From assembly GCF_042684705.1 (NCBI RefSeq), contig NZ_JBHULZ010000026.1, positions 62,001 to 126,000 on the forward strand: a stretch of DNA of 64,000 nt, in the 5' to 3' direction. A program made the position numbers and the translations under genes. Positions 40,882 to 49,257 of this stretch are shown piece by piece (position 1 is the first letter of the stretch; every line of letters begins with the position of its first letter). This stretch comes from Mesonia sediminis. GTDB lineage: Bacteria > Bacteroidota > Bacteroidia > Flavobacteriales > Flavobacteriaceae. The notes below the pieces were generated by a model, which had not been told where the DNA came from, ran no database searches, and worked only from the letters and a program-made list of their open reading frames with translations.

Positions 40882-43203
40882 TTGAAATTTTTTCAATTTT
40901 TATTAATTCTTATTTTTTACCCGGTTTTTGGACAGAACATTAGTGTTCAAACCAATTTTACGCCACAAGAACTTATAGAAGACATTTTAATGGATAGCGG
41001 TTGCATTAGCAATGTTAATGTAACCAACGCTGTTAGCGGTAATTTTAGTGGTGGCGATTTGAGCTACGGGTATTTTACTAATAACAATTCCTCTTTTCCT
41101 TTTGCTAATGGCGTGGTAATGTCTACGGGAAGACTTTCTAATGTCCCAGGACCAAATACTTCCTTAAGCGATGATGATGCGCCCAACTGGGGTGGAGACA
41201 ATGATTTAGAACAAGTGCTGAATGTTCAAGGAACCGTAAACGCCAGCATCATTGAATTTGATTTTACGCCCAATGCTAATCAAATTCAGTTTAATTATAT
41301 TTTCGCATCTGAAGAATACCAAGAAAATGACCCCAACACCTGCCGATATTCAGATGTTTTTGCTTTTTTAATTAAACCTCAAGGGGGAACCTATACCAAT
41401 ATTGCTGTAGTACCAGGAACCAATACTCCAGTACAAGTAACTACGGTTCACCCTGCAATTCCTGGAGGTTGCGAAGCAGAAAATGAAGCCTATTTTGATC
41501 GCTTTAACCCAGCTAATGCCCCTATAAATTTTAATGGCCAGACCAAAACGTTGACCGCTACGGCAGATGTTATTCCCAACACAAGTTATCACATCAAATT
41601 GATTATCGCCGATGAAAAAAATTACCGCTATGATTCGGCTGTATTTTTAGAAGGAGGTAGTTTTAATATTGGTGCCAATCTGGGTGAGGATTTGGTGGGC
41701 GAAAACGGTTTATGTCCCGGAGAGGTGTACAGCCTTAGCTCCCAAAATACTGCTAATACCCCGCAAACTTATAGTTGGTATGCGGTACAAGAAAACGCTC
41801 CAGATATTCTATTAGCCAGCGGTCCCAATGAAACAAACTACCCCGTAAATCAAGCAGGTAGGTATAAATTGGTTTTAGATTATGGAAATGCTTGCATTGC
41901 CGAAGATGAAATTGAAGTGGAGTATATTGACTTTAAAGAAATTAACAACCAAACGCTGCTGGCTTGTGATACCGATGATGATGGTTTAAGTATTTTTAAT
42001 TTGGAGTCTAGTATTGGTTTCATAACCAATAATAATGCCCTGTATAAGGTGCAAGCTTTTTATACCAGTCGACTAAATGCCGAGAACAAAAGTAATCCTA
42101 TTACCACTACTACTAATTTTGAAAACACCCTCAAAAACCAAGTTATATTTGCGCGGGTAGAAACGGCCAGAGGATGTTATCATATTTGTGAATTGCGCCT
42201 TGAAACCACAGAAAATCCTAAAACTAAAATCAACTTAATTAATTGTCCTGATACCGAGGGTTCTGTAAAATACAATTTAGTAGATGCCACTACCCAAATC
42301 GAAAGCATGTTTAATGCACCAGGAAAACGGATCAACTACTATCAAACTGCAGAAGATGCTTTAAAAGGAGAAAACTCCTTACCCATTAATATCCAATTTA
42401 ATGCTGAAGAATTGCCTTTAATTCTATTTGCGAAAATTGAAAACGCAACAACTTGTATTGGCATTATTGAAGTTGAATTATTAGCGCCCCCCCAACCTAA
42501 TATTAAATCATATGAAGAAAAGGTATTGTGCGATGCAGTAGGTGAAATTACACTAATGACAAGGCTACAACCGTCAAATGCTTATCAATTTTTATGGAGT
42601 ACAGGAGAAACGACGCCACAAATAAAAATACAAGAAATTGGTGAATATTGGGTAGAGGTTTCTCAAACCACCAACATTCGAGGGGAAAATTATACTTGTA
42701 AAAAAATAAAGGAATTTAAGGTAAAACCATCAAGTTTACCTCAATTGAGTTATCAACTGTTGCCTCCATTTGGTAGCGGCAGAATAGCCATTAAAGCTTC
42801 TGGAACGGGCAGCTATGCGTTTGCTGTTGACCAAAATCAAGACTTCTCCTCTCAATCAGCCTATACGCTTAGCTTGGGAGAGCATACCATTTATGCTCGT
42901 GATCTTTACGGATGTGGTACAGCAAGCATAAAAGTTAATATCCCAGGCTTTATGGCATTTTTCACTCCCAATCAAGATGGGTTCAATGACGTCTGGCGCT
43001 TACAAGGTATAAGTCGGCAAGACCCAAACATCGAGTATGTTTTGATCTATGATCGTTATGGTAAGCTAATTCATCAAATGAATCCTTATCAATATTGGGA
43101 CGGTAACTACAACGGAAAACCTATGCCCTCTAATGATTATTGGTTTGTAATACAATTTAAAAATTCACGTAGTTTTAAGGGGCATTTAACGCTAAAACGT
43201 TAG
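40882..43203 (+). CDS. Choice-of-anchor L domain protein with T9SS type B sorting domain
   Basis: A 773-residue secreted protein. The start is TTG at 40882, giving a signal peptide MKFFQFLLILIFYPVFGQ. Residues 25-265 form the choice-of-anchor L domain: LIEDILMDSGCISNVN, FPFANGVVMSTGRLSNVPGP, FDFTPNANQIQFNYIFASEE and YHIKLIIADEKNYRYDSAVF. Middle modules contain Cys-rich strands and FENTLKNQVIFARVET-type repeats similar to those in the upstream protein. The C-terminus (MAFFTPNQDGFNDVWRLQG, IYDRYGKLIHQ, WDGNYNGKPMPSNDYW) is a type B sorting domain very like that of the 35519 gene. Function inferred as surface or matrix protein. Confidence 0.9.
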   Translation: MKFFQFLLILIFYPVFGQNISVQTNFTPQELIEDILMDSGCISNVNVTNAVSGNFSGGDLSYGYFTNNNSSFPFANGVVMSTGRLSNVPGPNTSLSDDDAPNWGGDNDLEQVLNVQGTVNASIIEFDFTPNANQIQFNYIFASEEYQENDPNTCRYSDVFAFLIKPQGGTYTNIAVVPGTNTPVQVTTVHPAIPGGCEAENEAYFDRFNPANAPINFNGQTKTLTATADVIPNTSYHIKLIIADEKNYRYDSAVFLEGGSFNIGANLGEDLVGENGLCPGEVYSLSSQNTANTPQTYSWYAVQENAPDILLASGPNETNYPVNQAGRYKLVLDYGNACIAEDEIEVEYIDFKEINNQTLLACDTDDDGLSIFNLESSIGFITNNNALYKVQAFYTSRLNAENKSNPITTTTNFENTLKNQVIFARVETARGCYHICELRLETTENPKTKINLINCPDTEGSVKYNLVDATTQIESMFNAPGKRINYYQTAEDALKGENSLPINIQFNAEELPLILFAKIENATTCIGIIEVELLAPPQPNIKSYEEKVLCDAVGEITLMTRLQPSNAYQFLWSTGETTPQIKIQEIGEYWVEVSQTTNIRGENYTCKKIKEFKVKPSSLPQLSYQLLPPFGSGRIAIKASGTGSYAFAVDQNQDFSSQSAYTLSLGEHTIYARDLYGCGTASIKVNIPGFMAFFTPNQDGFNDVWRLQGISRQDPNIEYVLIYDRYGKLIHQMNPYQYWDGNYNGKPMPSNDYWFVIQFKNSRSFKGHLTLKR

Positions 43204-43267
43204 CGGTTTTAGTATGTTTGAAGTGAATGAGTTAAAAAAATCCGCTTGACGGAAAAACAAAAAAAGG

Positions 43268-45274
43268 GTGAAATTTAATATAAAATCAGATTTTAAACCG
43301 ACTGGAGATCAGCCTCAGGCGATTAAACAATTAGTAGATGGCTTAGAAAATGACGAAAGATACCAAACCTTGCTAGGTGTGACTGGATCTGGAAAAACAT
43401 TTACGATGGCCAACGTGGTTGAGCAGGTACAAAAGCCAACTTTAGTTTTGGCGCATAATAAAACCCTGGCGGCACAGCTTTACAACGAGTTTAAAACTTT
43501 TTTTCCGAATAATGCAGTTGAATATTTTGTATCGTATTACGATTATTATCAGCCAGAAGCATACATTCCAACCTCTGGTACCTATATAGAAAAAGATTTA
43601 TCGATAAATGAAGAGATTGAAAAGTTGCGGTTAAGCACAACCTCTTCTTTGCTATCTGGTAGACGAGATGTACTCGTGGTGGCATCGGTAAGCTGCTTGT
43701 ACGGTATTGGTAACCCAATTGAATTTCAAAAGAATGTTATCTCGCTAGAACGCGATCAAGAAATATCACGTACTAAATTGTTGCAGCGATTGGTTCAAAG
43801 TTTATACGCACGAACAGAAGCGGATTTTCAACATGGTAATTTTAGAATTAAAGGAGATACAGTTGATGTTTTTCCTGGTTATGCCGATAATGCCTTCCGG
43901 ATTCATTTCTTTGGTGATGAAATTGAGGAAATTGAGGCCTTTAACCCTGTAAATAATGAGATAATAGAGAAATATGAGCGGCTTACTATTTACCCCGCCA
44001 ATATGTTTGTTACCTCACCCGATGTCTTGCATAATGCGATAGACCAAATTGCTTTAGATTTAGGAAAACAAGTGAGCTATTTTCAAGAAATTGGAAAACC
44101 TTTGGAAGCAAAAAGATTAGAAGAGCGTACTAATTTTGATTTAGAAATGATAAAAGAATTGGGGTACTGCTCTGGAATTGAGAATTATTCGCGCTATTTA
44201 GATGGAAGACAGCCAGGGACGCGCCCTTTCTGCTTACTGGATTATTTTCCTGACGACTATTTAATGGTTATTGATGAAAGTCACGTAACGGTACCCCAAG
44301 TTGGTGCAATGTATGGTGGAGATCGCTCGAGGAAAGAAAATCTGGTTGAATATGGATTTCGTTTACCAGCAGCCATGGACAACCGCCCTTTAAAATTAGA
44401 AGAGTTTGAAGCCTTACAAAACCAAGTAGTATATGTTAGTGCTACTCCTGCAGATTATGAATTACAGAAATCTGACGGTGTCTATGTTGAACAGGTTATT
44501 CGACCTACTGGTTTACTTGATCCTGTAATCGAGGTGCGTCCCAGTTTAAATCAAATTGATGATTTGATAGAAGAAATTCAGGAGCGCGTAGAAAAAGATC
44601 AGCGTACTTTGGTTACCACTTTAACCAAACGAATGGCTGAAGAATTAACCAAATACTTAAGCCGAATTGATATACGCTGCCGCTATATTCATAGTGATAT
44701 AGACACCCTAGAGCGAGTAGAAATTATGCAAGATTTACGAAAAGGTCTTTTTGATGTTTTAGTAGGCGTAAATCTTCTTAGAGAAGGACTAGATTTGCCC
44801 GAGGTTTCACTGGTAGCCATTCTTGATGCTGACAAAGAGGGGTTCTTAAGAAGTAATCGATCGCTTACTCAAACCATAGGACGCGCAGCTCGACACCTAG
44901 AAGGCAAGGCGATAATGTATGCCGACAAAATCACCCGAAGCATGCAGGAAACAATTGATCAAACCGAATACCGTCGCACCAAGCAAATCAATTATAACAA
45001 AAAGCACAATATAACTCCTCAAGCGCTGAATAAATCATTAGACAACACCTTAGCTGGTAAAAAGGTAGAGCCCTATAGCTTTAAACCAGCTGAAAATTTA
45101 AAAGCAGCTGAAGAAGAAGTTGTTTATTTTAGTGAAAACCAACTGGAAGACCGTATTAGAAAAGTAAGAAAAGAAATGGAAAATGCAGCTAAAGAACTAG
45201 ACTTCATGGCCGCGGCACGATTTAGAGATGAACTTAAAATGTTGCAGCAAAAATTAAAGGATAAAAAACAATGA
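43268..45274 (+). CDS. uvrB: Excinuclease ABC subunit B
   Basis: A 668-residue helicase-like subunit of nucleotide excision repair that loads onto damaged DNA with UvrA and recruits UvrC. Walker A (GVTGSGKTFT) is near residue 38-47, the DNA-wedging hairpin is in VSYYDYYQPEAYIP, the DExx box is VIDESHVTVPQ, and helicase motif VI is QTIGRAARHLEGKA. A C-terminal UVR domain (LEDRIRKVRKEMENAAKELD) is present. The start is GTG at 43268. A possible -7 element TATGTTTG lies at 43213-43220. The gene ends at a strong bidirectional terminator. Confidence 0.97.
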   Translation: MKFNIKSDFKPTGDQPQAIKQLVDGLENDERYQTLLGVTGSGKTFTMANVVEQVQKPTLVLAHNKTLAAQLYNEFKTFFPNNAVEYFVSYYDYYQPEAYIPTSGTYIEKDLSINEEIEKLRLSTTSSLLSGRRDVLVVASVSCLYGIGNPIEFQKNVISLERDQEISRTKLLQRLVQSLYARTEADFQHGNFRIKGDTVDVFPGYADNAFRIHFFGDEIEEIEAFNPVNNEIIEKYERLTIYPANMFVTSPDVLHNAIDQIALDLGKQVSYFQEIGKPLEAKRLEERTNFDLEMIKELGYCSGIENYSRYLDGRQPGTRPFCLLDYFPDDYLMVIDESHVTVPQVGAMYGGDRSRKENLVEYGFRLPAAMDNRPLKLEEFEALQNQVVYVSATPADYELQKSDGVYVEQVIRPTGLLDPVIEVRPSLNQIDDLIEEIQERVEKDQRTLVTTLTKRMAEELTKYLSRIDIRCRYIHSDIDTLERVEIMQDLRKGLFDVLVGVNLLREGLDLPEVSLVAILDADKEGFLRSNRSLTQTIGRAARHLEGKAIMYADKITRSMQETIDQTEYRRTKQINYNKKHNITPQALNKSLDNTLAGKKVEPYSFKPAENLKAAEEEVVYFSENQLEDRIRKVRKEMENAAKELDFMAAARFRDELKMLQQKLKDKKQ

Positions 45275-45298
45275 CCCTCAAAATTTCATTTTTGAGGG
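45275..45298. terminator. Bidirectional terminator between uvrB and the small heat-shock gene
   Basis: CCCTCAAAA / TTTTGAGGG with a six-base loop directly follows the uvrB stop and lies 22 bases from the convergent stop. Confidence 0.8.
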
Positions 45299-45320
45299 CC
45301 ATTATTAGTACGCGTTAAAA

Positions 45321-45752
45321 TTACGCAACTTCTATTAATCTCTTGCGCGAAATTACTGATTCTTCTTTTTTAGGCAGGACCACACGTAAAATTCCTTGCT
45401 CGTATTTAGCTTTAATCTTACCAACGTCAATAGAATCTGGCAGGGTAAAAGACCGTTTAAACTGACTATAATTAAATTCCCTACGCGAATATTTTGGCTT
45501 TTCGGGTTTCTCGATGGTCTTTGTTTCCGTTTCAATGACCAATAAATCTTGTTTCAATTCTATTTTAAAATCTTCTTTAACTTTTCCTGGAGCAGCTAAT
45601 TCAATTTCAAATTGATTTTCTTCATCGATAATATTTACTGCTGGAATTTGAACTCCCAAGCTCTTTGCCGCATCTGAACGTAACCAATCATCTTGAAATA
45701 AATCTTCAAATGCTGTCTTTAACCAAGGATTTGTATGCTTTACTAAACTCAT
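45321..45752 (-). CDS. Hsp20/alpha-crystallin small heat shock protein
   Basis: A 143-residue ATP-independent holdase chaperone. The start at 45752 gives MSLVKHTNPWLKTAFEDLF; the longer frame to 45794 adds 14 residues not seen in the family. The alpha-crystallin domain runs from about 45 (PAVNIIDEENQFEIELAAPG) to the diagnostic GILRVVLPK near 120-128, ending in a short C-terminal tail with a basic patch. The phrase FNYSQFKRSFTLPDSID is the usual beta7-beta8 region. Two copies of a 13-base repeat lie 54-98 bases upstream and could be a stress-control site. No partner chaperone genes are adjacent. Confidence 0.93.
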   Translation of the reverse strand: MSLVKHTNPWLKTAFEDLFQDDWLRSDAAKSLGVQIPAVNIIDEENQFEIELAAPGKVKEDFKIELKQDLLVIETETKTIEKPEKPKYSRREFNYSQFKRSFTLPDSIDVGKIKAKYEQGILRVVLPKKEESVISRKRLIEVA

Positions 45753-45805
45753 AATGTATTTATTTTTCCAGTAAATAGTCAAATTAAATACCAATTGCAG
45801 TAAAC

Positions 45806-45850
45806 TGTCATTTTGTCGTTAAAACTTTATGGTTTAATGTCATTTTGTCG
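45806..45850. repeat. Tandem direct repeat TGTCATTTTGTCG upstream of the small heat-shock gene
   Basis: TGTCATTTTGTCG occurs at 45806-45818 and again at 45838-45850, an exact 13-base match 32 bases apart (about three helical turns). Each copy itself holds two GTC half-sites eight bases apart. It lies in the divergent gap between the hsp20 gene and the DUF2254 gene, so it could regulate either; an operator role is inference. Confidence 0.55.
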
Positions 45851-45927
45851 CTACAATTAAAGGTTTATGTAAAAATTAAGAAGGCCACTAACAAACAAAT
45901 TGTATATTTCTATTACAAACTTCACCT

Positions 45928-47229
45928 ATGCGAAATCTTTATAATAAACTAGTTGCTTTCTTTCATCGTATTGAAGAGAATATAGCATTTTACCCCTCTA
46001 TTATTAGTTTCTTAGGTTTCAATTTTGCCATGTTGATGCTTTATTTAGAGAAAAGGGGAGTTTCAAGCTTTGTGATCAACTATGTTCCAGAGTTGGTGAT
46101 CAACAATGCAGATACCGCCAAGACTCTTTTAAGTTTTTTAACAGGAGGCATAATATCCATTATGGTTTTTAGCTTCTCTATGGTAATGGTATTATTAAAT
46201 CAAGCATCTAGTAATTTTTCTCCTAGAGTTCTTCCTGGGTTAATTTCACAACGCAATCATCAATACGTTCTAGGTTTATATGTTGCCACTATTTTATACA
46301 ATACTTTTACCCTTGTAGGTATAAATCCAAAGGAAGACAGTCAATATCAATTACCTGGCTTTTCGGTATTATTAGGAATCATATTTACAGTAATATGTTT
46401 TGCTGCATTTTTATATTTTATTCATTCTATCTCGCAATCAATTCAGGTAAACCGTATTTTAGAAAACATATATAACGACGCCAAAAATAGATTAAACCGA
46501 TTAATCGAAGGAGAACAAAAGAATCATAAAAGCTGCTTTCCAAGCACCGACAATTGGCACAAATATTATAGTACAGAAACGGGCTACTTGCAAACCTTTG
46601 CCCTAAACAATTTAAAGTTGCTTTGCTTAAAAAATGAAATTAAAATTAAAATATTACCGCTTAAAGGCGCCTTTGTTTTGGCAGGCGTTCCTTTATTTCT
46701 GGTTAATAAATCAATAGACGATGAATTAAAAGAAAAAATATTAGAGAACTTCAACTTCGCTCGAGGCGAAATTGTTTTGGATAATTATGCACTGGGCTTT
46801 AAACAAATAACTGAAATTGGTGTCAAGGCCATGTCACCAGGCATCAATGACCCAGGAACAGCCCTAAACACTATAGATTATTTAACGGAGCTATTTGCTT
46901 TACGGATGAAGAAGCGAGATGAAACCATAATATACGAAAATGATCAAGCATTAGTATTTTTAACCACGGTAAATTTTGCTGAGTTATTGTACCAGGTATT
47001 GGCAAGCTATAGAACTTATTGTAATCATGATATTGCTTGCGTACAAAAGCTATTAATTATGCTTAAATACCTTCTTCTACAAAAAATTGAAGAAGATGGG
47101 TACAAAGAAGATTTGTTAAAGGAGGCTAAGAATATTTACCAAGACGCGCAGGAGGCTCTCACAAATGATACCGATAGAAACCGTATAGGAGAACTTTATC
47201 AAGATATCGTTAATATATCAAAAGAATAA
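45928..47229 (+). CDS. DUF2254 family membrane protein
   Basis: A 433-residue inner-membrane protein. Four predicted transmembrane helices occupy the first 170 residues (SIISFLGFNFAMLMLYL, GGIISIMVFSFSMVMVLL, YVLGLYVATILYNTF, LLGIIFTVICFAAFLYFI), followed by a soluble domain. The conserved motifs QASSNFSPRVLPGLI between helices 2 and 3, and IGVKAMSPGINDPGTALNTID in the soluble part, identify DUF2254. The function is unknown; the asparagine- and proline-containing NDPGTA motif hints at a ligand site. It is divergent from the hsp20 gene across 175 bases and followed by a DUF1456 gene. Confidence 0.85.
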   Translation: MRNLYNKLVAFFHRIEENIAFYPSIISFLGFNFAMLMLYLEKRGVSSFVINYVPELVINNADTAKTLLSFLTGGIISIMVFSFSMVMVLLNQASSNFSPRVLPGLISQRNHQYVLGLYVATILYNTFTLVGINPKEDSQYQLPGFSVLLGIIFTVICFAAFLYFIHSISQSIQVNRILENIYNDAKNRLNRLIEGEQKNHKSCFPSTDNWHKYYSTETGYLQTFALNNLKLLCLKNEIKIKILPLKGAFVLAGVPLFLVNKSIDDELKEKILENFNFARGEIVLDNYALGFKQITEIGVKAMSPGINDPGTALNTIDYLTELFALRMKKRDETIIYENDQALVFLTTVNFAELLYQVLASYRTYCNHDIACVQKLLIMLKYLLLQKIEEDGYKEDLLKEAKNIYQDAQEALTNDTDRNRIGELYQDIVNISKE

Positions 47230-47232
47230 AGT

Positions 47233-47240
47233 TATTTTTG
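47233..47240 (+). promoter_or_regulatory. Candidate -7 promoter element of the DUF1456 gene (TATTTTTG)
   Basis: TATTTTTG matches TAnnTTTG, is followed by C, begins 3 bases after the DUF2254 stop and ends 19 bases before the ATG at 47260. Confidence 0.5.
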
Positions 47241-47259
47241 CGATTCAAGAAACAAACCT

Positions 47260-47520
47260 ATGGGACTAACAAATAATGACGTTTTTAAGAAACTAAGAGT
47301 AGCACATAAATTAAGAGATGATGATATTATTAATATTTTCAAGCTTGTAGATTTTAAAGTAACCAAAAGCGAATTAAACGCTATTTTTAGAAAAGAAGAC
47401 CACCCTAAATATATGGAATGTGGCGACCAATTTTTACGGAATTTTTTAGACGGGCTTATTATTCACCTAAGAGGTCCGTTACCTCCAAAGCGTCCAAATA
47501 AATCAGAAAAAGGAAAGTAG
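47260..47520 (+). CDS. DUF1456 family protein (YehS-like)
   Basis: An 86-residue small cytoplasmic protein. It consists of one DUF1456 unit: MGLTNNDVFKKLRVAHKLRD, then FKVTKSELNAIFRKEDHPKY and FLRNFLDGLIIHLRGP. E. coli YehS has two such units in about 150 residues, so this is a single-unit form as is usual in Bacteroidota. Function unknown. It ends in an imperfect hairpin overlapping the stop codon (about 47507-47535) that may terminate transcription. Confidence 0.85.
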   Translation: MGLTNNDVFKKLRVAHKLRDDDIINIFKLVDFKVTKSELNAIFRKEDHPKYMECGDQFLRNFLDGLIIHLRGPLPPKRPNKSEKGK

Positions 47521-47600
47521 AACTTTTCCTTTTTTATACATACCGATTTTTTTAGCAAATTTTAAACCTAAATTGAATTCGGTTTGTACAAATTTTAATA

Positions 47601-47632
47601 AAAAAACCTCAATGTTTCCATTGAGGTTTTTT
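47601..47632. terminator. Bidirectional terminator between DUF1456 and sucC
   Basis: AAAAAACCTCAATG / CATTGAGGTTTTTT, a 14-base-pair perfect stem with a TTTC loop, lies 21 bases after the sucC stop and has T-tracts on both strands. Confidence 0.9.
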
Positions 47633-47653
47633 AATACGTTTTATAAATAACCT

Positions 47654-48847
47654 TTAGCTTAGTACTTGTTGTACTTTATCTGCGGCTTCTTTAAATTGTA
47701 CAGCACTCTGTACGTTTAATCCGCTACTATCAATTAATTCTTTAGCAATATCGGCATTAGTACCTTGCAATCTTACAATAATTGGCACGTTAATGGCGTC
47801 TCCCATATTTTTATAGGCATCTACAACTCCTTGGGCCACACGATCACAACGAACAATTCCACCAAAGATATTAATAAGTATAGCTTCAACTTTCTCGTCT
47901 TTCAAAATTAATCTAAAAGCCTCCTCTACTCTTTTAGCGTCTGCTGTCCCTCCTACATCAAGGAAATTAGCTGGTTCTCCACCTGCGTGCTTGATCAAGT
48001 CCATTGTTGCCATAGCAAGTCCAGCACCGTTAACCATGCACCCTACATTACCATCTAAATCAACATAACTTAATCCTGCCTTACGTGCCTCAACCTCTGT
48101 TGGGTTTTCTTCTCGCTCATCGCGCATAGCTGCGTAATCTTTGTGACGGTATAAAGCGTTGTCATCTAAGGTTACCTTAGCATCTACTGCCATAATTTTG
48201 TCGTCACTGGTTTTTAAAACCGGGTTGATTTCAAATAATGAAGAGTCTGATTTGTCATAAGCTGTATATAAAGCCGTAACAAATTTGGTCATTTCTTTAA
48301 AAGCAGCTCCAGACAAACCTAGGTTAAAGGCAATTTTTCTGGCTTGGAAAGGTAAAATTCCTGTGGCGGGATCAATTTCTTCAGTAAAAATTAGGTGCGG
48401 AGTTTCTTCTGCTACAGTTTCAATATCCATACCTCCCTCTGTAGAATACATAATCATGTTTCTGCCGTTAGCACGGTTTAGCAACACAGACATATAAAAC
48501 TCATCTGGTTCATTATCCCCTGGATAGTAAACGTCTTCTGCAATTAATACCTGATTTACCAATTTACCTTCTGCAGAGGTTTGCGGAGTAACCAAGTGCA
48601 TTCCTAAAATTTCATCAGCAATATTTTCAACTTCTTGAAGGTTTTTAGCTAATTTAACTCCACCTCCTTTTCCACGACCACCTGCGTGTACTTGAGCCTT
48701 AATGACGTGCCAGCCTGTTCCTGTTTCTTCGGTTAGCTTCTTAGCTGCGTCAACAGCCTCTTGAGGTGTATTGGCAACTATCCCACGCTGTATGCGTACA
48801 CCAAAACTATTTAGTATTTCTTTTCCTTGATATTCGTGTAAATTCAT
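47654..48847 (-). CDS. sucC: Succinate-CoA ligase [ADP-forming] subunit beta
   Basis: A 397-residue TCA-cycle enzyme subunit coupling succinyl-CoA hydrolysis to ATP or GTP synthesis. The start at 48847 gives the family-standard MNLHEYQGKEIL; the frame extends upstream 26 codons into promoter sequence. The ATP-grasp domain has VHAGGRGKGGGVKLAKN, and the nucleotide site includes FEINPVLKTSDDKIMAVDAK. The C-terminal flavodoxin-like domain has NGAGLAMATMDLIKHAGGEP and INIFGGIVRCD. The alpha subunit gene sucD is not adjacent here, which is common in Bacteroidota. Confidence 0.96.
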   Translation of the reverse strand: MNLHEYQGKEILNSFGVRIQRGIVANTPQEAVDAAKKLTEETGTGWHVIKAQVHAGGRGKGGGVKLAKNLQEVENIADEILGMHLVTPQTSAEGKLVNQVLIAEDVYYPGDNEPDEFYMSVLLNRANGRNMIMYSTEGGMDIETVAEETPHLIFTEEIDPATGILPFQARKIAFNLGLSGAAFKEMTKFVTALYTAYDKSDSSLFEINPVLKTSDDKIMAVDAKVTLDDNALYRHKDYAAMRDEREENPTEVEARKAGLSYVDLDGNVGCMVNGAGLAMATMDLIKHAGGEPANFLDVGGTADAKRVEEAFRLILKDEKVEAILINIFGGIVRCDRVAQGVVDAYKNMGDAINVPIIVRLQGTNADIAKELIDSSGLNVQSAVQFKEAADKVQQVLS

Positions 48848-48882
48848 AATCAGGTTTTTCTTATCGTTCGAATTTTGTTTAG

Positions 48883-48890
48883 CAAAAATA
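48883..48890 (-). promoter_or_regulatory. Candidate -7 promoter element of sucC (TATTTTTG)
   Basis: On the minus strand TATTTTTG matches TAnnTTTG and ends 35 bases before the sucC ATG at 48847. It falls inside the longer open frame, arguing for the shorter start. Confidence 0.5.
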
Positions 48891-48951
48891 ACAAAAACAA
48901 ACAGCATGTAGAAATATTTTTTCACAAAGAAAAATAATATTCTTAACTGCT

Positions 48952-48975
48952 TAATTTTGCTTTCTCGTACTTTTG
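48952..48975 (+). promoter_or_regulatory. Two candidate -7 elements before the DUF3820 gene
   Basis: TAATTTTG (48952-48959) and TACTTTTG (48968-48975) both match TAnnTTTG. The first would give a leader of about 14 bases; the second would start transcription at the ATG (48980), a leaderless message. Confidence 0.4.
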
Positions 48976-48979
48976 ATTT

Positions 48980-49219
48980 ATGAATGAGTTCAACACAAAA
49001 GAATTGCTTTTTCTAGCCTACGCTAAAATGCATTTTGGAAAATACAAAGGTTTCTTTTTGTCTGATATCCCTGAACCTTATTTCGTTTGGTTCGCACAGA
49101 AGGGATTTCCCAAAAGCAAATTAGGCCAACAAATGCAAGCCGTTTATGAGATAAAAATAAACGGATTAGAACATTTATTGAAAAACTTAAGAACCCGCTA
49201 CCCCAATCCTTATAGATAA
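48980..49219 (+). CDS. DUF3820 family protein
   Basis: A 79-residue cytoplasmic protein. The core KMHFGKYKGFFLSDIPEPYF followed by WFAQKGFPKSKLGQQMQ is the DUF3820 signature, a small family whose members resemble a nuclease-associated fold but have no established function. It is divergent from sucC and faces yidC, with a strong terminator after its stop. The short length is normal for the family. Confidence 0.87.
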   Translation: MNEFNTKELLFLAYAKMHFGKYKGFFLSDIPEPYFVWFAQKGFPKSKLGQQMQAVYEIKINGLEHLLKNLRTRYPNPYR

Positions 49220-49220
49220 A

Positions 49221-49246
49221 AAAAGACTCGGTTTCCCGAGTCTTTT
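49221..49246. terminator. Bidirectional terminator between DUF3820 and yidC
   Basis: AAAAGACTCGG / CCGAGTCTTTT forms an 11-base-pair stem with a TTTC loop, with A/T tracts on both sides, between two convergent stops. Confidence 0.88.
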
Positions 49247-49257
49247 ATTGAGTTTAA

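Noticed and set aside
48848..48925. N-terminal extension of sucC that resembles a hydrophobic signal
   Set aside because: SucC is cytoplasmic and family members start MNLHEYQGK; the extension overlaps a -7 promoter element.
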